Source: Amycolatopsis taiwanensis DSM 45107
GTDB lineage: Bacteria; Actinomycetota; Actinomycetes; Mycobacteriales; Pseudonocardiaceae
DNA: 64,000 nucleotides
NCBI RefSeq assembly: GCF_000519205.1
Contig: NZ_KI912602.1
Coordinates: forward strand, 1-64,000
Reading direction: 5' to 3'
The notes beneath the pieces are model-generated. The model made no database searches. It saw nothing but the letters and a program-made list of their open reading frames with translations, and was not told the origin of the DNA. Shown here piece after piece: positions 30,220 through 39,000 of the stretch. Position 1 is the stretch's first letter, and each line of letters starts with the position of its first letter. A program made the translations under genes and the position numbers.

Positions 30220-31392
30220 ATGCCCACCCAGGTCCTCACACCGCTCGACTTCGGGGCCGCGACCAAGCTCACCGGGCGTGTGTTCCGCAAGCAGATCCTG
30301 CCGGTCGGGTCGATCAACTACCAGGGCCGGCGGATCGAGTTCAGCCGCGAAAAGCTGGCCGCGATCGAAGCCGCGTATCGAGACCAGGCCTTCGACTTCG
30401 TGCCGCTCGTGCTCGCCGACGAGAAGAACACGCACACGATGGATCCGCGCGCCACCAGCGGCAAGGTCATCGACATGGAGTTGGCCGCGGACGGCCTGGA
30501 CGTGATCGTGCACGCCGACGACGAAGCCGCGCAACTGCTGGAGAAACACCCCGAGATCGGGATTTCCGCCCGCATCCTCGAGAACTACGACCGGGCCGAC
30601 GGCCGCCACTACCCGGCCGCGATTCAGCACGCCCTGATCACCGCCGACCCGCGCATCACCGGCATGCGGCCGTGGGAGGCCGTGAACCTGTCCATCGAGG
30701 TCGACAACACCGTCGACCTCACCGCGGCCACGTTCGCGGACGACACCAAGGAGGAGCCCATGGCTCAACTCACCGACGACGAACTGGCGAAACTGCGCAG
30801 TCTCCTGGCCGAGTTCGACAACGCCCCGACCGGGAACGACAACCCCGGCGACCAGCCAGCCGAGGACAAGCCGGAGGACACCCCCGGCGACCCCGAGCTG
30901 ACCGACGAGGAACTGGAAGCCATCGCGCTGGAAGCGCTGGCCGCCGAGGGCGGCGAGACCCCGGCCGAGGACGCCCCAGCGCCGAGCGAGCCGGAACTGG
31001 TCACCGCATCCAACGACAGCGCCGCCGTCGAGCTCGCCAACGCCCGCACCGCCGAACTGCAGGTGCAGCTCGCCAACATCCAGGCGCAGCTCGACCAGCG
31101 CAACTACGAGGCCGAGCGGGACAAGCTGGCCTCGGAGTACGGCATTCCGCCGGCGGTGACCGAGCTGGCGAAGCCGCTGCTGCTCGGCTCGAACGTGATC
31201 GAGCTGTCCAACGGCGACAGCGTGGACGCGGGCGCGGTGATGCGGAAGGTCCTCACCGAGTTCGGCCGGCAGATCAAGCTGCTGGACCTGTCCAGCCCGC
31301 TCGGAAGCGCCGTGGAAACCGACCAGGACAAGGCCAAGGCCGACGAACTCCGGTCCTGGGTCGGGCAGGCCCGCGCCCAGCTGGGTGTCTGA
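30220..31392 (+). CDS. Capsid maturation protease fused to scaffold
   Basis: The 390-aa protein has an N-terminal Mu I-like protease region: GSINYQGRRIEFSREKLAAI, EKNTHTMDPRATSGKVIDME, HPEIGISARILENYDRADGR, DPRITGMRPWEAVNLSIE. A disordered acidic linker and a coiled-coil scaffold (VELANARTAELQVQLANIQA) follow. The likely catalytic residues are not certain from sight. The fusion provides both scaffold and protease for prohead assembly; the scaffold half has its own internal start at 30760. Confidence 0.82.
   Translation: MPTQVLTPLDFGAATKLTGRVFRKQILPVGSINYQGRRIEFSREKLAAIEAAYRDQAFDFVPLVLADEKNTHTMDPRATSGKVIDMELAADGLDVIVHADDEAAQLLEKHPEIGISARILENYDRADGRHYPAAIQHALITADPRITGMRPWEAVNLSIEVDNTVDLTAATFADDTKEEPMAQLTDDELAKLRSLLAEFDNAPTGNDNPGDQPAEDKPEDTPGDPELTDEELEAIALEALAAEGGETPAEDAPAPSEPELVTASNDSAAVELANARTAELQVQLANIQAQLDQRNYEAERDKLASEYGIPPAVTELAKPLLLGSNVIELSNGDSVDAGAVMRKVLTEFGRQIKLLDLSSPLGSAVETDQDKAKADELRSWVGQARAQLGV
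30760..31392 (+). CDS. Internal-start scaffold protein nested in the protease gene
   Basis: Within the protease-scaffold frame, ATG 30760 (MAQLTDDELAKLRSLLAEFD) lies 5-6 bases after AAGGAGGAG, an RBS as strong as those of independent genes. It would give a 210-aa scaffold alone, as lambda Nu3 is produced inside the C gene. No other scaffold gene is present, so a nested product is plausible. Confidence 0.62.
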   Translation: MAQLTDDELAKLRSLLAEFDNAPTGNDNPGDQPAEDKPEDTPGDPELTDEELEAIALEALAAEGGETPAEDAPAPSEPELVTASNDSAAVELANARTAELQVQLANIQAQLDQRNYEAERDKLASEYGIPPAVTELAKPLLLGSNVIELSNGDSVDAGAVMRKVLTEFGRQIKLLDLSSPLGSAVETDQDKAKADELRSWVGQARAQLGV

Positions 31393-31420
31393 CCACCCGT
31401 TTCGCCGCAACCATCCATCG

Positions 31421-31443
31421 AACCCCCGACGTGTCCGGGGGTT
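31421..31443 (+). terminator. Hairpin before the decoration protein gene
   Basis: AACCCCCG (31421-31428) pairs with CGGGGGTT (31436-31443) around a 7-nt loop, followed by TTCTCATG and then the gene's RBS. It may be partly terminating or may protect the strongly expressed capsid mRNAs. Confidence 0.7.
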
Positions 31444-31463
31444 TTCTCATGTCTGGAGAAGAA

Positions 31464-31886
31464 ATGTCGATCGTTCCTGTGTTGTGGGAAGGGCCCGACA
31501 CCTGCGAGGTGTCGGCCGCGGTCACCGGCGGCCAGCTCGTCGTTCCCGACGGCACCACCGGCAAGGTCAAGCCCGCCGGCGCGGGCGCCACCAACGTGCT
31601 CGGTGTCGCGCTCACCGACGCCCAGCCCGCCGGATCGGCCCCCACAAACCCGATCAGCACCGCCTGGCCGGACCCGTACACCTCGGTCGCTGACGACGTG
31701 GACGTGCGCGTCACCTACGCCGCGGCGGCGAACTACGGCGACCGGCTCAAGGCCGCCGCGAACGGCCAGGTCACCCCGTTTGTGGGCGGCACCGACACCG
31801 ACTTCCGCCTGATCATCGGCCGCTGCACCGAACCCAAGGGTGTCGCCTCCGGCGCCGTGGGTCGCGCCCGCATCGACGTCCAGTAA
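31464..31886 (+). CDS. Head decoration/capsid-stabilising protein
   Basis: The 140-aa protein starts SIVPVLWEGPDTCEVSAAVT and continues GGQLVVPDGTTGKVKPAGAG, VLGVALTDAQ, a beta-rich pattern of DUF2190/decoration proteins located directly before major capsid genes. RBS GGAGAAG supports ATG 31464; an in-frame ATG at 31449 follows the hairpin directly. Confidence 0.72.
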   Translation: MSIVPVLWEGPDTCEVSAAVTGGQLVVPDGTTGKVKPAGAGATNVLGVALTDAQPAGSAPTNPISTAWPDPYTSVADDVDVRVTYAAAANYGDRLKAAANGQVTPFVGGTDTDFRLIIGRCTEPKGVASGAVGRARIDVQ

Positions 31887-31948
31887 CCCCCTGCTCTTTC
31901 CCTTCCCCGGCCGTGCTCGACGGCCACCACTCGTGAGGAGTAACCCAC

Positions 31949-32866
31949 ATGGCCACGATCCCCGTGGTGTCCAGCTCGGACGGCCCGAAGGTCACAGTCA
32001 ACGACTTCGTCAAAGACCCGCTGCGGCTGCCGACGCTGATCGTCGACATGATGAAGCAGGGCTTCATCGCCGACGCCGTGCTGCGCTCGGCCGGCGAGGT
32101 CGAATCCGGCGCGGTGCGCTACAACGAGTCCACCCCGCCCTACGCCGACACCGATTCGGTGATCCGGGGCGAGTTCTCCGAGGTCCCGATCGCGCAAACC
32201 TCGGTCGGTGCGCCGAAGGTCGCCTACGCCCAGGAACGCGCGCTCGGGATCATGGTGTCTGACCGGATGCGCAGGCGGCAGGTCGTCGACCCGGTAACCC
32301 GCCAGTTGCAGCAGGTCAAGAACACCCTGGTCCGCAACTGGGCCGACGCGTTCCTGAACATGCTGCTGTCGGGCGCGGGGAATGTCGTGGCGGGCGGCTC
32401 GGACTGGACGAACTCGACCTCCGCGACCATCCGCAAGGACATCAACGCCGGCAAGAAGGCCGTCAACACCGCGAAGACCTCGCAGGGCGCGAGCTTCGGC
32501 TTCGAGGCCGATGTGATGATCATCGGGCAGAACGCCGCGTTCGACATCATGTCCGACGACACGTTCCAGAAGCCCTACCAGGGCAACATCGCGGACGAGA
32601 ACCTGCTCTACACCGGAAAACTGCCGTACAAGATCCAGGGCCTCAACGTGCTGGTCACCCCGGAACTCGACTCGATCGACCCGCACAAGGTGATCATCGC
32701 CCAGCGCGGGATCTGCGGGTTCATCGCCGACGAGATCCCGTTGCAGGCGTCCGCCGTGTACCGGGTCGAGGAGAAGAAGAGCTGGCGCAGCGACGTGCAG
32801 CGCGCCTCCGCGATGGGCCTGGACCAGCCGCTCGCCGTCGCCGTCGTCGACCTCGCCGGCGCCTGA
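31949..32866 (+). CDS. Major capsid protein
   Basis: The 305-aa protein has features of HK97-fold major capsid proteins: SGAVRYNESTPPYADTDSVI in the N-arm/E-loop region, IAQTSVGAPKVAYAQERALG, LVRNWADAFLNMLLSG, FEADVMIIGQNAAFDIM and IKGLNVLVTP-like text in the P/A domains (IQGLNVLVTPELDSIDPHKV). RBS GTGAGGAGTAACCCAC lies before the ATG. It follows the decoration and scaffold genes in the usual order. Confidence 0.9.
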   Translation: MATIPVVSSSDGPKVTVNDFVKDPLRLPTLIVDMMKQGFIADAVLRSAGEVESGAVRYNESTPPYADTDSVIRGEFSEVPIAQTSVGAPKVAYAQERALGIMVSDRMRRRQVVDPVTRQLQQVKNTLVRNWADAFLNMLLSGAGNVVAGGSDWTNSTSATIRKDINAGKKAVNTAKTSQGASFGFEADVMIIGQNAAFDIMSDDTFQKPYQGNIADENLLYTGKLPYKIQGLNVLVTPELDSIDPHKVIIAQRGICGFIADEIPLQASAVYRVEEKKSWRSDVQRASAMGLDQPLAVAVVDLAGA

Positions 32867-32893
32867 CCGACCATCAACCCGTAGGGAGCAGCA

Positions 32894-33169
32894 ATGCCCA
32901 AGTACACCGTCAAGCGGCGCACCTTCGTCGGGCTGATCGCTCACGAGCCTGGCGACACCATCGAACTCGACCAGACGGCCGGCGACAGCCTGGTCGCCAG
33001 CGGCTGGGCGGAGAAGGCCACCGGCGGCGACACCACGGAAACGTCGTCCGAGCCGTCGGAGAGTCCGGACAGCAAGACCAGCGACACCAAGAACACCGGC
33101 AAGACGGCGGCCAAGACGACCAGCAAGACCGCGGCCAAGACCGACAGCGGCAACCCGGACGGGAACTGA
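32894..33169 (+). CDS. Small head protein with Thr/Lys-rich tail
   Basis: The first 45 aa (KYTVKRRTFVGLIAHEPGDT, then LVASGWAEKATG) resemble short proteins encoded after major capsid genes. The rest is a Thr/Ser/Lys/Asp repeat-like tail. RBS GTAGGGAGCA. A head completion or minor decoration role is inferred. A similar Thr/Lys-rich small protein is encoded at 34479. Confidence 0.6.
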   Translation: MPKYTVKRRTFVGLIAHEPGDTIELDQTAGDSLVASGWAEKATGGDTTETSSEPSESPDSKTSDTKNTGKTAAKTTSKTAAKTDSGNPDGN

Positions 33170-33172
33170 CCG

Positions 33173-33640
33173 GTGTACGTGACGGTCGCCGCGGTGCGCG
33201 CCATCCTCGCCCGCGACCCCACCAACCCGGTCGGGACGGCCGCCGAACTCAGCGATGCGGACATCGCCTCGGCCATCACGTCCGCCGAGGCCGAGGTCGA
33301 TGCCGCGCTCGCCGTCCGCTACACCACCCCGTTCGCGGACCCGGTGCCGCAGCTGGTGGCGGACCTGACGCGCGACATCGCCGCCTACCTCGCCGACCTG
33401 CTGTACCGGCAAGGCAAGGACTACGAAACCCAGCAGGACCCGGTACTCCTGCGCTACCAGCGCGCCAAGGACATGCTGGACAAGCTCGCGGCCGGGAAAC
33501 GGGACCTCCCGTCCGGGCCGCCCGTGTCGGAGGGCGCGGCGACGATGCGGGCCCACAACCGCTACATCGGCAATCTGTTCGGGCTGGACGACTTCGGGTT
33601 AGGAGTGACCAGTGGACGCGTTCGACGACCGTATTGCTGA
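33173..33640 (+). CDS. Head-tail connector, gp36/DUF1320-like
   Basis: The 155-aa protein starts YVTVAAVRAILARDPTNPVG and contains DADIASAITSAEAEVDAALA, VRYTTPFADPVPQLVADLTR and DIAAYLADLLYRQGKDYETQ. This is the standard layout of DUF1320/Mu gp36-like adaptor proteins that sit under the portal. Its 3' end overlaps the next gene start at 33612 by 29 bases. Confidence 0.78.
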   Translation: MYVTVAAVRAILARDPTNPVGTAAELSDADIASAITSAEAEVDAALAVRYTTPFADPVPQLVADLTRDIAAYLADLLYRQGKDYETQQDPVLLRYQRAKDMLDKLAAGKRDLPSGPPVSEGAATMRAHNRYIGNLFGLDDFGLGVTSGRVRRPYC

Positions 33641-34080
33641 ACTGGCGGCGAAGGTAGGTGATGCAAATCTGGTCGGCAGTGTCGTTGTCGACCAGGTATT
33701 ACCCGGTCTACGCCCGCTACCAGCATGAAGAACTGCAGCTCAACCACCCGCGCGGCGGGCAAGCCAAGTACCTCGAGCAGCCGCTGCACGCCGAGTACCG
33801 CGGCTACCTCGACGACATCGCCCGCCGAACCCTGGAGACAGGTCCGGTGGAACCGATGATCGACGCCATGGAGAACCTCGCCGCCGACCAGCTCGGCCAG
33901 CACGCACCGCTCGAGTTCGGCAACCTCCGCGAATCCGGGCACCCGAGCGTGACCAGCGGCGGCGAGACCGTCTACGACCGGGAGCCGGTGCAGCGCCGCC
34001 TCACCGAGGCCGAACTGCGCGAGCAGCACCGCACCGGTATCCGGCACCGGCACCTGCACCCCGAGCAGTACGGGGAATAG
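33612..34080 (+). pseudogene. Head-tail joining protein with internal frameshift
   Basis: GTG 33612 (RBS TAGGAG) reads VDAFDDRIAELAAKVGDANL, VGSVVVDQVL and then would stop at 33728. From 33703 the +1 frame continues PVYARYQHEELQLNHPRGGQ, AKYLEQPL, EPMIDAMENLAADQLGQHAP, which is clearly the rest of the same protein. One extra C in TTACCCGG (33699-33706) would explain it. The downstream part alone is open from GTG 33658. It is either a broken gene, an assembly error or a frameshift product; connectors are normally essential. Confidence 0.6.
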
Positions 34081-34083
34081 CCG

Positions 34084-34482
34084 ATGTGGACCACCGAGAC
34101 GGTGATGTCGTGGCTGACCGGGCTGGGCGTGCCGGTGCCGATCATCAACGGCACCGGCACCATCCCGGACATGCCGGACCGGATCTGTGTCGTCACCCCG
34201 ATCCCCGGCGTCGGGCTCGCCCTCGAAGGCGCGGCGGACACGCCCGGCTTCCAGGTTCGGATACGGGGTGCGCAGAACCAGCCCGACGACGCCGAGAACA
34301 TCGCGTTGGACGCGGACCGCCGCATCCTCGGCGCCACCTTCCCCACGCTGGTTGGCACCACCCAGTTGGTGTGGGTTACCCGCTCCGGCGGCCGGCCCGC
34401 GCCACTGTCGGCGAAGCCTGACGACGGTGGCCGTACCGAGTTCGTCTGTACCTACCTCGCTCGCATCTTGGAGGCACCATGA
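34084..34482 (+). CDS. Minor capsid/tail-terminator-like protein
   Basis: 132 aa: VMSWLTGLGVPVPIINGTGT, RICVVTPIPGVGLALEGAAD, PGFQVRIRGAQNQPDDAENI, AGFQ-like beta core and TEFVCTYLARILE. This resembles phage minor capsid proteins that cap the tail tube (tail terminators). It sits in the right place, between connector and tail tube. Confidence 0.7.
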   Translation: MWTTETVMSWLTGLGVPVPIINGTGTIPDMPDRICVVTPIPGVGLALEGAADTPGFQVRIRGAQNQPDDAENIALDADRRILGATFPTLVGTTQLVWVTRSGGRPAPLSAKPDDGGRTEFVCTYLARILEAP

Positions 34483-34769
34483 CCACCCCCCGCAAGGGCA
34501 CCGCGAAGACCACGGCCACGACCGACGACAGCACGCCGGACACCGCGACCGCTGGCGACAGCAAGCCGGCCAGCGCGGACACCGTCGACACCAGCCCGGC
34601 CTCGGCCGAGGAGTCGACGGTCACCCTCGCGACACCACCGTTCACCAGCGAGTTCCGCGTCGGCCAGCACGCGATCACCACCGCGGGCACGAAAGTGCCG
34701 GCGTCGGAGGCCGAAAAGGTGCGGACCGCCGCGCTGCGCTCCGGCATCGCCCTGCGCGAAATCCAGTAA
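34479..34769 (+). CDS. Hypothetical structural protein with Thr/Ala-rich N-terminus
   Basis: The first 50 aa are Thr/Ala/Asp/Lys-rich and disordered. The last 45 (FTSEFRVGQHAITTAGTKVP, ASEAEKVRTAALRSGIALRE) form a compact domain. Overlaps the previous gene by ATGA. Possibly a tail-tube-associated or decoration protein; unrecognised. Confidence 0.6.
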   Translation: MTTPRKGTAKTTATTDDSTPDTATAGDSKPASADTVDTSPASAEESTVTLATPPFTSEFRVGQHAITTAGTKVPASEAEKVRTAALRSGIALREIQ

Positions 34770-34792
34770 CCCCCAGCTCAGCCACTCCAGCC

Positions 34793-34812
34793 CCCCGGTG
34801 ACCGCCGGGGGT
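34793..34812 (+). terminator. Hairpin before the major tail gene
   Basis: CCCCCGG (34793-34799) pairs with CCGGGGG (34806-34812) with a 6-nt loop, followed by TTTTCTCATG and the RBS GGAGGA. Same architecture as at 31421. Confidence 0.72.
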
Positions 34813-34834
34813 TTTCTCATGCCCGGAGGACGCC

Positions 34835-35428
34835 ATGCCCACCCTTGTGCCCACCTACGACCCCGCCAAGGTCCTCGTCGGCCAGGCCGCCATGTACCTG
34901 CAGCCCTACAACGCCGCGAGTCCGGCGACACTGCCCGAGGACATCGTGCCGCTCGGCACCCCATGGGGCGGCCTGTGGACGCCGCCAGGGGCGACCATGG
35001 ACGGCCTGTCGTTCGACGTGAAGCGGACACCGCAGGACATCACCATCGAAGAGCAGATGACACCGGTCGACCAGCGAACCAAGTCGATGGACTTCACCGC
35101 CAACTTCGAGCTGGCGCAGGACACGCTGGAGACGATGCTGTGGGCCTACGGCGGCGGCACGATCGTGTCCACGGCCGCATCGAGCGGCGTTCCCGGGACC
35201 TCAGTACTGACGATCAGCGACGAGATGGACAACTTCGCGTTCGGGTTCGAGGGAGTCAACGAGGCCGGGTTCTGGCGGCGCATCCTGCTTCAGCCGGTCA
35301 AGAGCGTGGGCAACGCGAAGACCCAGTACCGCAGGGCCAACAACCAGCGCACCTACGCGATCAGCCTCACGGCGCTGTGCGCCCCGTCGGACGTCGTGAT
35401 CAAGAACATGGACGCGGCCGCCCTCTGA
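34835..35428 (+). CDS. Major tail (tube) protein
   Basis: The 197-aa protein begins PTLVPTYDPAKVLVGQAAMY and contains ATMDGLSFDVKRTPQDITIE and FTANFELAQDTLETMLWAYG, which correspond to major tail proteins of actino-siphoviruses. It follows the hairpin and a strong RBS, consistent with high expression, and precedes the tail chaperone pair. Confidence 0.82.
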   Translation: MPTLVPTYDPAKVLVGQAAMYLQPYNAASPATLPEDIVPLGTPWGGLWTPPGATMDGLSFDVKRTPQDITIEEQMTPVDQRTKSMDFTANFELAQDTLETMLWAYGGGTIVSTAASSGVPGTSVLTISDEMDNFAFGFEGVNEAGFWRRILLQPVKSVGNAKTQYRRANNQRTYAISLTALCAPSDVVIKNMDAAAL

Positions 35429-35463
35429 CCCACCAAGCCCCTGCACCGTAAGGAGAACACCCG

Positions 35464-35868
35464 ATGGGATTCGTCCTGTCCGAGCACGCCGCCCCGCTCG
35501 ACTACGACTTCGGCAACGGCGTGAAAGGCACCGTGCCCGAGCCGTCATCGAAGGCGGTGAACAAGTTCCTGGCCCGGCTGCGCTTGAGCGTCCGCGCCGC
35601 CGGGGTCGAGATCGACGACACCGCCAGCTCCGTCGAACTGTCCCGCGTCATGCAGGGCCTCACGGCCGAGCAGATGGACGCAGTCACCGACGAGTCCACC
35701 GACGCGATCTGCGAGGTCACCCAAAACCATCCCACCCGCGAAGACCTCGACGCGGCAGGCCACCGGCCACGGCAGGCGTTCCTCGGCTGGCTGCTCGGGG
35801 AGCTGACCCGCCCGGAAGGCGCGAAGCCCGGTACGACGCGTACACCCGCGGCGCTGCCGGGCGCCTGA
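35464..35868 (+). CDS. Tail assembly chaperone (short, pre-frameshift product)
   Basis: The 134-aa protein (ETP-rich tail; KAVNKFLARLRLSVRAAGVE, LTAEQMDAVTDESTDAICEV) occupies the conserved slot between tail tube and tape measure that encodes the G-type chaperone. It ends in the same region where an open -1 frame continues to 36044, as in lambda G/GT. Confidence 0.78.
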   Translation: MGFVLSEHAAPLDYDFGNGVKGTVPEPSSKAVNKFLARLRLSVRAAGVEIDDTASSVELSRVMQGLTAEQMDAVTDESTDAICEVTQNHPTREDLDAAGHRPRQAFLGWLLGELTRPEGAKPGTTRTPAALPGA

Positions 35869-36044
35869 CCTACTACCTCGTCCGCAAACACCTCGGCTAC
35901 ACCGTCGAGGAATGGGACGCGCTGCCCTGGTGGCAATCCGACATGTACCTGGACGAACTCCAGCGCGACCTCGGCGGCGGCGAGGCCGCCGAGCCCGTGA
36001 CCGAGGACGACAAGCTCCGTGCCCTCGGGTTCCACATCGACTGA
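35823..36044 (+). CDS. Tail chaperone extension read by -1 frameshift
   Basis: This frame is -1 relative to the gene at 35464, overlaps its end without stops and reads DAYTRGAAGRLTYYLVRKHL, GYTVEEWDALPWWQSDMYLD, ELQRDL. It has no credible start of its own and ends 9 bases before the tape measure start. The slippery site is not an obvious X-XXY-YYZ; it must lie at or before about 35865, since the upstream stop is at 35866-35868. Confidence 0.7.
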   Translation, partial: EARYDAYTRGAAGRLTYYLVRKHLGYTVEEWDALPWWQSDMYLDELQRDLGGGEAAEPVTEDDKLRALGFHID

Positions 36045-36053
36045 CGGCGGGGG

Positions 36054-39000
36054 GTGAGGGCCTTGGCGTTCGACGCCGGCGCGATCGAAGCGACCCTCAC
36101 CCTCAATCGCACCCCGTTCCAGCGTGGCCTGGACCAGGCGCGGGCCGACAAACAGCGGTTCGTCGACGAGGACTTCACGGTCGACCTGGACCTGGACACC
36201 GCAGCAGCGTCCGGGCACCTGAACGAGTTCCGCGCCAGCCACTCGGACCCTCTCGGCATCGGGATCGACCTCGACACCGCCAGGGCTGGGGTGGCGTTCG
36301 CCGACTGGCGGCGCCTGCAAGAAGCCACCAACCTGGCCATCGGCATCAACCTGGGCACCGCGCAGGCCGGGGTCGCCCTGGCTGACTGGCGGCGCCTCCA
36401 AGAGGCCACCGCCCTGGGTGTGGACGTCAACGTCGACACGTCACTGGCCAGCGCCCGCATGGCCCAATGGCGCGCCACCGAAGGCAGCCACACCTTGCGC
36501 GCCGACGTCCAAGCCGACACCAGCGGCGCGACCCGCAGCATCGACGGGTTCAACTCCCACTGGAAGCTGATCGCCGCCGCCATCATCGCCGCCACCCCGT
36601 TCATCGGTGGCGCGATCCTCGCTGGTATCGGCGCCGGGTTCGTCGGCGTTGCCGCGCTCGCGGAGAAAAGCAACGAGCAGGTCAAGGCCAGCTGGCGCCA
36701 GCTGTGGTCCGACGTCGTCCTGGGAACTCGCGACGCCGCCAACCAGATCGTGCCCCAGATCGTCGGCGCGGCGAACCAGATCGACGCCACGGTGCGGCGG
36801 GTGGGTCCCGACCTGAAGCAGGCCATGGCGGCGGCCGGGCCCGACATTGTCACCCTCACCCGCGGTCTGGACGATCTCGCCCTGAACGTGGTGCCGGGCT
36901 TGACGTCAGCGATGCGGAACGCGCAGCCCGTCGCGCAGGGCATGGCTTCGCTGCTGGGCACCCTCGGCACTGCTGCCGGGGACACTTTCGAGTCCCTCGG
37001 CCAGCACTCCAGCGAACTCGGCACCGACCTGGCCTCGCTGGGCCATGTCGTGCAGTCCGTGCTTGGCCTGGCCACCACTGTCATTGAGGTCGCGGCGAGC
37101 GCGTGGGCGCAGAACGCCGGGACGATCGATGCGGCGATCAACGGTGTCACCACCGCCGCGTCCGCACTGGCCCAGGGCGCGCTGCCGCTGCTGTCCGGCA
37201 CGCTCAGCGTCGTCGCCAACATCCTCCAGGGCATCACCACTGTCCTGGGGCCGATCGCGCCGCTGCTCGGCACGGTCGGGGGCGCCGCACTGGCCACGTG
37301 GGCCGCGTTCAAGCTCGCCGACCTCGTCACCTCAGGGGTGAAGGCCCTCGCGATCGGTGTGGTCACGCTGGCCGCGAACTTCGAGGCCGGCGCGACGCGT
37401 GCCGCGGCCTACACGGCGTCCATGCTGGGCGTTGAGGCGGAATCCTCGGCGGCGGCGGGCGCGATCACCGCAGCGGGCACGGCAGCAGCCACAGCCGGCA
37501 CGGAGATGGGCATCGGCCTGTCGGCACTGGCTGGCCCGATCGGTATCGTCGCCGGGCTCGCCGCCGGGGCGATCGCACTTGGTGCGGCGTTCATTCACAC
37601 CGGCGGGGACGCTGTGCAGCTCACCGGCAACATGGATTCCCTCACGGCAGCCCTGGAACGCTCACACGGGGCGATGGACCAGGCCGCGCAGGATGCGCTA
37701 CGGGCGGAGCCAGATTTCAAGGCTGTCACCGGCGCAGCTGCTCAGTTCGGGGTGTCTCAGCAGGACGTGGCGGACGCGGTCACCAAGGGCGGGGCCGCGC
37801 TCGATGGACTGCGCGTCAGGCTCCAGCAGATCATCGACGCCCACAAGGTCCTGGTGGCCGACGAGGTCACAGGCGATCTGGACTGGACCGGCCAGTTCGA
37901 CGCCACAGGGCAGGCCGCCCAGGGTGTCCTCACCGCGCTCAACAACCTCACGAGGGAATACGGCGACGCGTCAGCCGCCGCTGCCGACGCCACCACGGCA
38001 CAGAATTCGGCGGCGGCGGCCTTGGCCAACAGCAGCCAATACCAGGAATCCGCTTCCAGCACCGCGAACCTACTCGGCCTCAGCTTGGCGAACGTCACCT
38101 CGGGCTACCAGTCAGTGATCCTGGCGTCCGGCTCGGCGTCCGCGTCGGTGGCGGCGACCAGCGAGGCGTTCCTCAAGCAGCAGTTGGCGGTGGCGCAGGC
38201 GGCGACCTCGATGACGCAGCAGTTCACGCAGGCCGACGCCCAGGTGGTTCAGGCCGAGCAGTCCGTAGCGGACGCCCACCGCAGCGTCGAGCAGGCGGCC
38301 CGCGCCGTGGCCGACGCACAGCAAGGTGTAGTGAACGCCGCGCACTCGCTCGCGCAGGCGCAACGCTCGCTGCAGGACGCCTACACCGGAGTAGCGACAG
38401 CGGAGCAGGCCTATACGCGGGCACAGCAGGCCGAACTGCAGGCCCAGCAGGCCCTGAACAAGGCCCGCGAGCAGGCCATCCAAGACCTCAAGGACCTCCA
38501 CCTGCAACTCGAAGACCAGGTCCTGTCTGAGCAGCAGGCCCGGGTGCAACTGTTCGACGCTGAGCAGGCCGCGGCGGAGCAGGGTGTGACCGCGGACAAC
38601 GCGCGGACGATCGCCGCGCAAGAGGTCACGGCAACGAACGAAGCCCAGATCAAGGCAGCCCTGAGCCTGATCGGTGCCCAAAACGCCCTGAACGACACCT
38701 TGAACAGCGGCGACAAGCTGCGTAAGCAGGTCAACGACGCCGACCGGGCTGGTGTCGACGGCGCGCCGGGTGTGCTCTCGGCGCAGAACGCGTTGCGGAA
38801 CGCCCAGGATCAGGTGGCTTCCAGCGCTGCCGCGCTCGTGAAAGCCCACCAGCAGGTTGAGGATGCCCAATACGGCGTCCAGCAGGCGTCTCTGGCGCTG
38901 CAGCATGCGCACCAGCAGGTGACGGACGCGCAGTACCAGGAGCAGCGGGCCGCCGACCAGCTCCGCGTGGCGCAGCAGAACCTGCGAGACGCGCAGGACG

